Positions 31,822-42,144 of a stretch of 64,000 nucleotides of DNA are shown piece after piece; the first letter of the stretch is position 1, and every line of letters begins with the position of its first letter. The DNA lies in the NCBI GenBank assembly GCA_942491185.1, contig CALOAB010000028.1, positions 147,169 to 211,168 on the forward strand, given 5' to 3'. The position numbers and the translations under genes are program-made. Source of the stretch: SLRI01 sp942491185 (GTDB taxonomy: Bacteria > Pseudomonadota > Alphaproteobacteria > Geminicoccales > Geminicoccaceae). The notes under the pieces are model-generated. The model was given only the letters and a program-made list of their open reading frames with translations. It ran no database searches and was not told the origin of the DNA.

Positions 31822-32826
31822 TCAATCGAGGCCGACTTCGGCAAAGTACTTCAACGCGCCTTCGTGGAAGGGCACGTCCAGATCCGATTCGGCCATTTGC
31901 TCTTTGGTCAACGACAAGAACAATGGCGACAGTGCCTGAAGGAGATCCAGGCTCTCAAAGTATGCCTTGGTGAACTGATAGATGACGTCGGAAGGAACCT
32001 TGGCCGACGTCGCCAGCATCGACGGCACACCCAAGGTCGGCGTATCCACCGGATTGCCCCTATAGGTGCCGCCCGCGATCACCGAGTTCACGTAGAATGG
32101 GTCCTGCCGGGCGAGCTTCTCGGTGATCGAGCTCGAAACATCGACGAGGTTGATGTCGCACAGGGTCGCGGCCTCCCTGACCGTCGGATTGGGATGTCCG
32201 ATCGTGTAGATGAACGCGTCGAACTCGTCGTCGCACAGCGCCTCGGCCAGATTGGACGCCTTGAACGTGGCGACATCGGTCACTTCCGCGCCTGTCCAAC
32301 CGTGGGCATCCATCAACACGTCCATGGCATTGCGTCGGCTCGAATCCTCACCACCCACATAGATCCGCTTACCCTTCAGGTCCTCGAACGTATCCATGTC
32401 CCGTCCGCCACGGGCAACGAGCGTGAAGTGCTCGATGTAGAGTCCGAACACCAGGCGAAGATCCTTGAAGGCTCCCTCTTCCTCGAACGGCCCGTTCCCG
32501 TAATAGGCATTATGCAGAGCGTCGGACTGGGCCAGAGCAAGATCGACGTCCCCCTCGCGCAGGTCCTTGATGTTCGGGATGGATCCACCGGTGATTTCGA
32601 CGGTGCAGCTGATGCCGTGCTCGTCACGGTCTTCGTTGACGAGCTTGCAAATGGCCCCGCCGACAGGGTGGTAGAGGCCGCCAACTCGACCGGTCGCGAT
32701 CGTCTCCGACATCTCCTCCCAAGCCGCGTCAAACTCCTCCTCCGCGCCGACCTGACCGCCAAGTCCGACGACGGCGATGAGGCCGGCCGCCACGGCCACG
32801 CTCATTGCGCGCATACAAAATGCCAT
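31822..32826 (-). CDS. TAXI-family TRAP transporter solute-binding protein
   Basis: A 334-residue periplasmic protein. Signal peptide at residues 1-28 ('LGGQVGA'); mature TAXI features are 'GRVGGLYHPVGGAICKLVNE', 'SCTVEITGGSIPNIKDLREGDVDLALAQSD' region and 'DLKGKRIYVGGEDSSRR'. TAXI proteins bind dicarboxylates or glutamate-like ligands and work with a fused DctQM permease; none is in the window, so this is an orphan. ATG 32826 is preceded by GGAG. Confidence 0.9.
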   Translation of the reverse strand: MAFCMRAMSVAVAAGLIAVVGLGGQVGAEEEFDAAWEEMSETIATGRVGGLYHPVGGAICKLVNEDRDEHGISCTVEITGGSIPNIKDLREGDVDLALAQSDALHNAYYGNGPFEEEGAFKDLRLVFGLYIEHFTLVARGGRDMDTFEDLKGKRIYVGGEDSSRRNAMDVLMDAHGWTGAEVTDVATFKASNLAEALCDDEFDAFIYTIGHPNPTVREAATLCDINLVDVSSSITEKLARQDPFYVNSVIAGGTYRGNPVDTPTLGVPSMLATSAKVPSDVIYQFTKAYFESLDLLQALSPLFLSLTKEQMAESDLDVPFHEGALKYFAEVGLD

Positions 32827-33160
32827 TATCGCTCCGCTTCTGCCGCGGGCGCCGCCGCCCACATTTGCTTGGTCCAGGGGAAAGGCCGTCGCTTTCCCTC
32901 CCGAATTCACACGAGCGCCGTCGCGGAATCCGGGCCTATTTCGCTGAATTGGATTGCCCGTCACGGCCATTCACGGGTTTTTTGCCCTGTTTGCTAGATA
33001 GTGTGCACAGGGCGCGACGCAATCGCCTGGCTTTGATAGTCAATTCAAGCGGTTGGTAGGCCTCGGCATAAAGCGACCAGCGCCTGCGGGAACCCGGCCA
33101 AAAAACCGGCTGCGGACGGCTGCTCTGGATAATCGAAGATGCTGTTGAAGAAGTGCGCTC
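32827..33160. other. Non-coding stretch upstream of the TAXI gene
   Basis: No convincing gene is seen in these 334 bases. They must hold the promoter of the TAXI gene on the minus strand. A run of six A flanked by GGCC and CCGG near 33100 could form a weak stem, but it is not a clear terminator. Confidence 0.4.
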
Positions 33161-33301
33161 TTACGCCGATCCGGAAGTCGGCTTGACGTAGATCCAGACC
33201 AGCACGCCGATGAAGGCGAAGACGGAGATAGTGAGAAGCGTGTCGACCAGATTGCTGGTGGGCGTGCTCTCGACCTTTCCGATTTCAGCGCTTTGGGCTC
33301 T
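33161..33301 (-). pseudogene. Relic of a small single-helix membrane protein
   Basis: The open frame ends in TAA at 33161-33163 and reads '..VESTPTSNLVDTLLTISVF' then 'AFIGVLVWIYVKPTSGSA', a single membrane helix ending in K-P-x-S-G. The intact microprotein at 33369-33500 has the same design ('LSNIIIFAYLAWLIWLWIKPASG'). No ATG, GTG or TTG lies before the helix, and TAG closes the frame upstream next to a 22-bp tandem duplication, so the 5' end seems lost. Confidence 0.5.
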
Positions 33302-33342
33302 CTATTCGAGATGGTGTCCCTCTCTATTCGAGATGGTGTCCC
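33299..33342. repeat. 22-bp perfect tandem duplication
   Basis: Two identical adjacent copies of a 22-base unit beginning tctctattcgag and ending gtgtccc (33299-33320 and 33321-33342). It lies between the intact microprotein gene and its relic. Twenty-two is not a multiple of three, so it would shift any frame across it. Confidence 0.95.
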
Positions 33343-33368
33343 TCGGGGCTCCGAGCGTCAGAGGCGCT

Positions 33369-33500
33369 CTACTCCTCTTCGCGCTCCTGCCGATCCGGCA
33401 TGAGGGGCCCGCTGGCAGGCTTGATCCAAAGCCAGATCAGCCAGGCGAGGTAGGCAAAGATAATGATGTTCGACAGGGTGTCGCGCCAGGTGCCGATCAT
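33369..33500 (-). CDS. 43-residue single-helix membrane microprotein in BCCT operon
   Basis: ATG 33500 overlaps the BCCT stop (ATGA), with GGAG eight bases upstream, so translation is coupled to the transporter. The product has a short N-terminal segment, one membrane helix (about 9-28) ending in 'WIKPASG', and a charged tail rich in Glu/Arg. A relic of a second similar protein follows downstream. The size and coupling suggest a small accessory subunit or regulator of the BCCT transporter; this is inference. Not recognised as a named family. Confidence 0.65.
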   Translation of the reverse strand: MIGTWRDTLSNIIIFAYLAWLIWLWIKPASGPLMPDRQEREEE

Positions 33501-34981
33501 CGTAGGCGCTCCGCTGCGAGCGCCTTGCCGAGACACACCAGCAGCAGTGGCACGATGAACAGGAAGGCGATGGCGAAAACGGCGATGATCGAGCGGACGA
33601 CGCCCACATCGCCGGAGAGTATCATGACGAAGCCCAGCACCGCGAGGATGACACCCCAGATCAGCTTCATGCTCGTGGGCGGATCGACATTGCCGCGAGC
33701 GGAGAAGATGGCCAGCGTGAAGGCCGCGGTCACCACGCTCGTGACGACGAAGATGAAACAGGCGATCACCACGGCGGTACTGGTGAGAAAGCCGAGAGGT
33801 AGCGATTCGAGCATGACGAAGGTCACGCTATCGAAGTTGTCGAGCGTGGTCGCCAGCAATCGGTCGTTGCCACTCAGGATCTCGCTGAATCCCAAGGCGC
33901 CGAACGTGCCGAACCAGATGACGGAGAAGGCGCCAGGCACGGCGACAACGCCGAGCAGGAACTCGCGAATGGTGCGGCCACGCGAGATCCGGGCGATGAA
34001 CACGCTGACGAACGGCGCCCAGGCGAGCCACCAGATCATGTAGTTGAGCGGCCAGGTTTGAAACCAGTCGGTCAGCGCATCATCGACGAAGGTAAACGCC
34101 GTGAAGCCCATCGGCACGGCCGAAGCAATGTACCGCCCGAACCCTTCGACCAACGCATTCATGACGTAGTGCGTTCTGCCTCCGAGGATGAGCCAAACGA
34201 GCAGCCCGCCGCAGATACCCATGGCCACGTTGGACATGATCGACATGCCGCGGGTGACATCGAAGGTCAGTGGGATCAAGGACGCGACGCAGAGCAGGAG
34301 GAAGATGGGCACGGTCAAGAACGACGCATCGCCAAGGCCGAAGACGCGTGCCACCCCCGCCTGCACCTGGAAAACGCCCATCGCCAGCGTTCCGGCGAGG
34401 CCAACGGCGATCGCGACGATGGTCAGAAGATCGATGACAAAGCCGACATAGCGAGGCCAGCCGGTGCGCCCGAACACACCCTCGACTGGTGCGCTCAAAA
34501 TCATGGCGCCGCCGCGGCGGAAGGTGAAGTAGGCCATGACGAGACCCACCGTGGCGTAGATCGCCCAGGCGTGCAGACCCCAATCGAAGTAGGTCGCCAT
34601 GAGTGCGGCCGACGCGGCCTCCGCGTCGCTGCCGTACTGCCGGAACAGGTTGAAGTGGGTGATCGGCTCGGCGGCGCCGTAGTAGAGGAGGCCGACGCCC
34701 ATGCCCGTGGCGAACAGCATGGCGAGCCACGTCACGGTGCCGAACTCGGGCCGATCGTCGTCCGCGCCGAGCCTGATGCGGCCGAAGGGCGAGAAGGCGA
34801 GGCCGATCGACGTCAGCAACAACGTGCTCACGAGCAGCATGATGAACCAGCCACGGCTCGTAAACTGCTCGGTTGCGACGCGTCCCGCCCACCTGCCCAT
34901 AGCCTCCGGATCGATGAGACCCGCCGCGGCGATCAGCGATGTCACCGCCAAAGCGACGAGGAGCAGTGGCTGGCGAAACAT
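33497..34981 (-). CDS. BCCT-family betaine/carnitine/choline transporter
   Basis: A 494-residue 12-helix secondary transporter for quaternary ammonium osmolytes. Conserved segments: 'GMGVGLLYYGAAEPITHF', 'DWGLHAWAIYATVGLVMAYF', 'FDVTRGMSIMSNV' and the Trp-rich 'FQTWPLNYMIWWLAWAPFVSVFIARIS' region, including the signature W-x-x-x-Y motif. Start chosen at ATG 34981, the beginning of the first helix; an upstream extension of 66 codons is not similar to the family. A decayed second BCCT copy lies upstream. Confidence 0.92.
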   Translation of the reverse strand: MFRQPLLLVALAVTSLIAAAGLIDPEAMGRWAGRVATEQFTSRGWFIMLLVSTLLLTSIGLAFSPFGRIRLGADDDRPEFGTVTWLAMLFATGMGVGLLYYGAAEPITHFNLFRQYGSDAEAASAALMATYFDWGLHAWAIYATVGLVMAYFTFRRGGAMILSAPVEGVFGRTGWPRYVGFVIDLLTIVAIAVGLAGTLAMGVFQVQAGVARVFGLGDASFLTVPIFLLLCVASLIPLTFDVTRGMSIMSNVAMGICGGLLVWLILGGRTHYVMNALVEGFGRYIASAVPMGFTAFTFVDDALTDWFQTWPLNYMIWWLAWAPFVSVFIARISRGRTIREFLLGVVAVPGAFSVIWFGTFGALGFSEILSGNDRLLATTLDNFDSVTFVMLESLPLGFLTSTAVVIACFIFVVTSVVTAAFTLAIFSARGNVDPPTSMKLIWGVILAVLGFVMILSGDVGVVRSIIAVFAIAFLFIVPLLLVCLGKALAAERLR

Positions 34982-35139
34982 GGGCGCATTTCCCTTTGCG
35001 GCACGGACAATCGACGTATGCCCGAGCGAGGCAGGCTGGACAACCACAAACGCCCGAGGAAATCGCCAACGAAAACGAGGCATTAGCCCGAAGATCTCGT
35101 CGGTGTGGCGGCCAGGGCGCCCGGCAGTTCCTCTGAACG

Positions 35140-35474
35140 GACATCGCCCATTCGACGCCGTCTCGTGCCTGGAAGACACCTATTGCCACCGACCCGCCGA
35201 CGCCGATCGCGGTGGCATGGATGGCAAAGAGGGTGCTGGCCCAGGCGATCGTCGCGGAGCGTAGCACGCCTACGTGAGCACCGGCCGTCCGCAGCCTGAC
35301 GACATGTACCGTCAGGATCAAGGCGCTCTGATGAGCCGAATGCGGACCAGAGTTGCCGCAGTGCTGGCGAGCCCGCTCGTGTCGATCCGGCCCTGGAACG
35401 CGATGGCGCCAGTGACGGAGAGAGCCGCAAGCAGAAGCGGATTGCTGAGGCGGGCCTTGCCGTTGATCGGTTTC
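35140..35474 (-). pseudogene. Relic of a second BCCT transporter gene
   Basis: Two fragments in different frames. 35318-35474 reads 'LSNPLLLAALSVTGAIAFQG' plus 'RIDTSGLASTAATLV', matching the N-terminus of the intact neighbour ('RQPLLLVALAVTSLIAAAG'). About 35140-35275 reads 'IHATAIGVGGSVAIGVFQAR', matching the intact 'IVAIAVGLAGTLAMGVFQVQ'. About 150 residues between them and everything after are missing. A tandem paralog was present and has decayed. Confidence 0.7.
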
Positions 35475-35673
35475 TAGGCACCGGTTCACCTTTCGCCGAG
35501 AAGCGAGAAACCAAGAGATCTATCCGAAGGCCCGGCAGCGTTGGCCGCTACCAGCCAGATATTGATGGCTGTCACGTGGTCTGCCGGCCGGCCGGGAGAA
35601 GGACAATTGCCCCCACTTGCACCGGCCCCATGCTGCCGCTAAGCCCTGCATCATCCGCCGCTCGAGGACACCC

Positions 35674-36335
35674 ATGCGCGCCTGCGTCATCACCTTTCCG
35701 GGCTCGAACTGCGACCGTGATCTCGCCGTCGGCTTCGAGGCCATCTTCGAACGACCCTGTGCCCGCGTCTGGCATGGCGACACGACCCTGCCTGAGGTCG
35801 ACGTGATCGGCGTGCCGGGCGGCTTTTCTTACGGCGACTATCTGCGCTGTGGCGCCATCGCCTCGCGCTCGCCGATCATGGCGGACGTGATCCGCCGGGC
35901 GCAGGCGGGCGCCTTCGTCATCGGCATCTGCAACGGCTTTCAGGTGCTCTGCGAGGCCGGACTCCTGCCGGGTGCGCTCCTGCGCAATGCCGGGCTGAGC
36001 TTCGTCTGCCGGCATGTCGAGGTCGAGGTCGCGTCCACCGCCACGCCCTTCACCGGCGCTTATGGCCAAGCCGACCGGCTGTCGCTGCCGGTGGCGCACC
36101 ACGACGGCAACTACCACGTCGACGCCGCCGGGCTCGACCGGCTCGAGGGCGAGGGCAGGGTGGCGTTTCGCTACCGTGACAACCCGAACGGCTCGCTCAA
36201 CGACATCGCCGGCATCGTCTCCGAGAACGGCCGGGTGCTCGGCATGATGCCGCATCCCGAACGCGCCATCGAGAAGCCGCTCGGCAGCGCCGACGGCCGC
36301 GGCGTCTTCACCTCGCTGCTCGAAGGCGTCGGCTG

Positions 36336-36336
<1 letters not shown>
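35674..36336 (+). CDS. purQ: Phosphoribosylformylglycinamidine synthase, glutaminase subunit
   Basis: A 220-residue class I glutamine amidotransferase supplying ammonia to PurL in purine synthesis. Nucleophile Cys in 'GICNGFQVL', oxyanion region 'GGFSYGDYLR', and catalytic His/Glu in 'GMMPHPERA'. The TGA overlaps the ATG of purL (TGATG). The third subunit gene purS, usually just upstream in alphaproteobacteria, is not seen here. Confidence 0.96.
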
Positions 36337-38540
<2,204 letters not shown>

Positions 38541-38601
38541 GCCAGCAACCCATCTAAACAGTGGCTGCGCCACCAGGCTTCAACCGAGCGGGGAGTCCTT
38601 C

Positions 38602-38835
38602 ATGCCGATGAGTGCGACCGAGATCGAAAGCGCCATCAAGGCGACGCTGCCCGATGCCGAGGTCGAGATCCAGGATCTCGCCGGTGACGGCGATCACTAC
38701 CGCGCCACCGTCACCTCCAGCGCGTTTGCCGGCATGCCCCGCGTGAAGCAGCACAAGCTGGTCTACGAGGCGCTGGGCGGCCGCATGGGCGGCGCCCTCC
38801 ACGCCCTGGCGCTCACCACCAAGACTCCAGCCTGA
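38602..38835 (+). CDS. BolA/IbaG-family iron-sulfur protein
   Basis: 77 residues with the BolA fold: 'IKATLPDAEVEIQDLAGDGDHYRATVTSS', a 'FAGMPRVKQHKLVYEALGGRM' C-terminal helix with the invariant His. Such proteins bind a [2Fe-2S] cluster together with a CGFS glutaredoxin, which is encoded next. Start at ATG 38602; the ATG two codons later would also serve. Confidence 0.92.
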   Translation: MPMSATEIESAIKATLPDAEVEIQDLAGDGDHYRATVTSSAFAGMPRVKQHKLVYEALGGRMGGALHALALTTKTPA

Positions 38836-38861
38836 TCCCACACTTCTCCCAGGAGACCCCC

Positions 38862-39191
38862 ATGGCCGAGCCGATCCACGCCACCATCGACGAGCAGGTG
38901 AAGAACGACGACATCGTCCTCTACATGAAGGGCACGCCGGTCTTCCCGATGTGCGGCTTCTCCGCCGGCGTCGTCCAGCTCCTCACCCAGCTCGACGTCA
39001 AGTACCAGGCCTACAACGTCCTCGACGACATGGACCTGCGCGAAGGCATCAAGACCTACTCTGACTGGCCCACCATCCCCCAGCTCTACCTCAAGGGCGA
39101 GTTCGTCGGCGGCTTCGACATCGTCCGCGAAATGGCCGAAAGCGGCGAGCTTCAGACAATGCTCAAGGAGAAGGGCTTGGCCGAGGCCTGA
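38862..39191 (+). CDS. grxD: Monothiol glutaredoxin (CGFS type)
   Basis: A 109-residue glutaredoxin with active site 'MCGFS', 'KGTPVFP' before it, the glutathione-binding 'WPTIPQLYLKGEFVGGFD', and usual length. It delivers or stores [2Fe-2S] clusters with the BolA protein upstream. An AGGAG lies before the ATG. Confidence 0.96.
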   Translation: MAEPIHATIDEQVKNDDIVLYMKGTPVFPMCGFSAGVVQLLTQLDVKYQAYNVLDDMDLREGIKTYSDWPTIPQLYLKGEFVGGFDIVREMAESGELQTMLKEKGLAEA

Positions 39192-39433
39192 GGCGGCTCT
39201 CAGCGACGAGCCAATTGCCGAGGAGCGCTTGCTACTAGGCGGGCGCTGTCGACTGGCACGTTGCTCGCAGACAACGGCGTTGCCGTTTCCGGCAGCATTG
39301 CGCAGCATCAAGCATCGCAAGTCGATGGAGGGCCCGGGCAGCCCCGTGCCAGGCGGCTCTCAGCGTCTCGCGCGCGGGCTCGAAGTGGCCGCCGGTCTGA
39401 CCGCCGATCCCGCTCCAGCGATGGCGCGCGCGC

Positions 39434-40462
39434 GTGGCTGACCATAGCCATCTCCTCCAGATCCGGCCGGAAGGGATCTATCTTCCAGCAGCAGATCTCT
39501 TCCTCGACCCCGTGCGGCCGGTGCCGCGGGCGGCGATCAGTCACGGCCATGCCGATCATGCACGAGCGGGACATGGTGCTGTCATCGCCACAGCCGAGAC
39601 GCTCGCCATCATGCAGGTGCGCTACGGCGTCGAGCCGGAACAGAACCGGCGGGCATTGTCTTTCGGCGAGGTGATCGACGTCGGCGTCGGCAAGACATCG
39701 GTGCGACTCTGGCTGGCACCCGCCGGCCATGTGCTCGGCTCGGCCCAGATCGTGATCGAGCAGGACGGCACGCGGCTGGTCTACTCGGGTGACTACAAGC
39801 CGCGTGCCGACGCGACGTGCACGGCCTTCGAGCCGGTGGTCTGCGATATCTTCATCACCGAGGCGACCTTCGGCCTGCCGGTCTTCCGCCACCCGCCGGC
39901 CGGCGACGAGGTCGCCAAGTTGTTGACCGCACAGCAGCAATTCGGCGAGCGCGCCATCGTCGTCGGCGCCTATGCCTTGGGCAAGGCGCAACGGGTGATC
40001 AAGGAGCTGCGGCTTGCCGGCTACGATCAGCCGATCCACCTGCACGGCGCGCTGCTGCCCTTGTGCCGGCTCTATCAGGACCACGGTGTCGATCTCGGCG
40101 AGCTGAGACCCGCCACCGCCGGCGAGCGCGGCAAGGCGCGCGCCGATCTCAAAGGGCAGATCGTTCTGGCGCCGCCCTCGGCCATCGCGGATCGGTGGGC
40201 CCGACGCCTGCCCGAGCCGGTGATCGCCATGGCCTCGGGTTGGATGCGGGTCAAGCAGCGCGCCAAGCAGCGCGGTGTCGAGCTGCCCTTGATCTTGTCC
40301 GACCACGCTGACTGGGACGAGCTGCTGGCCACGATCGAAGCGACCCAGGCTGGCGAGATCTGGGTCACCCACGGCCGCGAGGAAGCGCTCGTCCACGCCT
40401 GCAGCCAGCGCGGCATCAAGGCCAGAGCGCTCGCTCTGGTCGGCTATGACGAAGACGGCTGA
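39434..40462 (+). CDS. Ligase-associated DNA exonuclease (beta-CASP metallo-beta-lactamase fold)
   Basis: A 342-residue metallo-beta-lactamase-fold nuclease, start GTG 39434. Motifs: 'SHGHADHARAGHG' (metal-binding H-x-H-x-D-H), 'LAPAGHVLGSAQ', 'SGDYK', 'ITEATFGLP' and 'LSDHADWDELLATI'. This set defines exonucleases encoded with an ATP-dependent DNA ligase. The ligase gene starts nine bases after its stop. Role: end processing before ligation, probably in double-strand break repair. Confidence 0.9.
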   Translation: MADHSHLLQIRPEGIYLPAADLFLDPVRPVPRAAISHGHADHARAGHGAVIATAETLAIMQVRYGVEPEQNRRALSFGEVIDVGVGKTSVRLWLAPAGHVLGSAQIVIEQDGTRLVYSGDYKPRADATCTAFEPVVCDIFITEATFGLPVFRHPPAGDEVAKLLTAQQQFGERAIVVGAYALGKAQRVIKELRLAGYDQPIHLHGALLPLCRLYQDHGVDLGELRPATAGERGKARADLKGQIVLAPPSAIADRWARRLPEPVIAMASGWMRVKQRAKQRGVELPLILSDHADWDELLATIEATQAGEIWVTHGREEALVHACSQRGIKARALALVGYDEDG

Positions 40463-40471
40463 AGAGCTCCG

Positions 40472-42049
40472 ATGAAGCCGTTCGCCGCCCTTTTGGATCG
40501 ACTACTCCACAGCCCGCAGCGCAACGCCAAGCTCAGGCTGCTCGCCGACTACTTTCAGAGCACGCCGGATCCTGATCGCGGCTACGCCCTGGCGGCGCTT
40601 ACCGGCGGGCTCGATTTCGCGCATGCCAAGCCGGCGCTCATTCGCGAGCTCGCCATGCGCCGCAGCGATCCGGTCCTGTTCCAGCTGTCCTACGATTTCG
40701 TCGGTGACCTGGCCGAGACCACGGCCCTGATCTGGCCGCCGGCCACCGGCAGCGGCACCGTGCGCCTGCGCGAGGTGGTCGAGCAGCTGCAGACCACGGC
40801 CAAGGCTGGCCAGGCACGGCTGATCGAAGACTGGCTCGATCAGCTCGAGCCGGACGGACGATGGGCGCTGCTCAAGCTGATCACGGGCGGTCTGCGGGTC
40901 GGTGTGTCGGCGCGGTTGACCAAGCTGGCGCTGGCCGAGTTCAGCCATGCCAGTGTCGAGGAGATCGAGGAGCTCTGGCACGGCATCAGCTCGCCCTACG
41001 GCGAGCTCTTCGCCTGGCTCGAAGGCCGCGCACCCAAGCCCGATCTCGGCCGCACGCCGGTCTTCCGTCCGCTGATGCTGGCAAGCCCGCTGGAGGATGA
41101 GGACAAGCCGAAGCTCGATCTCGGCGCTTATGCGTTGGAGTGGAAGTGGGACGGCATTCGCGTGCAGATCGCCGCCGGTCCCGGCGAGACCCGGCTCTAT
41201 TCGCGCAGCGGCGATGACATCTCGCACAGTTTTCCGGAGATTATCGACGCCGCTCGCTTCGATGGCGTGCTCGACGGCGAGCTGCTCGTCGTCCGCGACG
41301 GCCAGGTCGGCAGCTTCAACGATCTGCAGCAGCGGCTCGGCCGCAAGGCGCCCACCGCTGCCCTGCTCGAGAGCCATCCCGCCTTCGTTCATCTCTACGA
41401 CATCCTGTTCGACGGCGAGCAGGATCTGCGTCCGCTGCCCTTCATCGACCGGCGTCGGCGTCTGCTCGCCTTCCACGAGCGCGAACGGCCGCCGCTGATG
41501 GATGTCTCGCCGCTGATCGAGGCTACCGACTGGCAACAGCTCGAGGCCTTGCGGCAGAGCTGCGACCGCAGCGAGCGCGAGGGTCTCATGCTGAAACGCA
41601 AGGACAGCGCCTACGTTGCCGGCCGACCAAAAGGCCCCTGGCTCAAGTACAAACGCGATGCGCTCAACCTCGACTGTGTCTTGATGTATGCGCAGCGCGG
41701 CCACGGCAAGCGATCGAGCTTCTACTCGGATTTCACGTTCGGCGTCTGGCGTTCCACCGAGCACGAAAGCGAGGAACTGGTGCCGGTGGGCAAGGCCTAT
41801 TTCGGCTTCACCGACGCCGAGCTGGCTGAGCTCGACCGCTATGTTCGGGCCCACACCACCAATCGCTTCGGCCCGGTGCGTGAGGTCGAGCACGGGCTCG
41901 TGCTGGAGATCGCCTTCGACAGTGTGGCCCGCTCCAGCCGGCACAAATCCGGCGTCGCCATGCGTTTCCCCCGCGTCCACCGAATCCGCTGGGACAAGCC
42001 AGCGCACGAGGCAGACCGGCTGGGTACGCTCGAGAAGATGCTGCCCTGA
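40472..42049 (+). CDS. ATP-dependent DNA ligase
   Basis: A 525-residue ATP-dependent DNA ligase. N-terminal DNA-binding domain (residues 1-190), adenylation domain with catalytic Lys in 'EWKWDGIRVQ' (motif I, KxDG), motif III 'VLDGELLV', motif IV 'REGLMLKR', motif V 'PWLKYKRDALNLD', and an OB domain to the end ('SRHKSGVAMRFPRVHRIRWDKP'). Together with the preceding exonuclease it forms a two-gene repair unit; the helicase and phosphoesterase that often complete the set are not seen. Confidence 0.94.
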   Translation: MKPFAALLDRLLHSPQRNAKLRLLADYFQSTPDPDRGYALAALTGGLDFAHAKPALIRELAMRRSDPVLFQLSYDFVGDLAETTALIWPPATGSGTVRLREVVEQLQTTAKAGQARLIEDWLDQLEPDGRWALLKLITGGLRVGVSARLTKLALAEFSHASVEEIEELWHGISSPYGELFAWLEGRAPKPDLGRTPVFRPLMLASPLEDEDKPKLDLGAYALEWKWDGIRVQIAAGPGETRLYSRSGDDISHSFPEIIDAARFDGVLDGELLVVRDGQVGSFNDLQQRLGRKAPTAALLESHPAFVHLYDILFDGEQDLRPLPFIDRRRRLLAFHERERPPLMDVSPLIEATDWQQLEALRQSCDRSEREGLMLKRKDSAYVAGRPKGPWLKYKRDALNLDCVLMYAQRGHGKRSSFYSDFTFGVWRSTEHESEELVPVGKAYFGFTDAELAELDRYVRAHTTNRFGPVREVEHGLVLEIAFDSVARSSRHKSGVAMRFPRVHRIRWDKPAHEADRLGTLEKMLP

Positions 42050-42144
42050 GATTTCGCCTTACGAATTTCCGAGCGCGAGGCCGAAGCGAGCCGTCTTGCA
42101 AGCGCGATGGTCCTCTCACGGTGCGCGACCGGCCGATGCCGCCG

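Noticed and set aside
39229..39441. 70-codon plus-strand frame upstream of the exonuclease
   Set aside because: Arginine- and alanine-rich, no domain or clear ribosome binding site; overlaps the exonuclease start in another frame.
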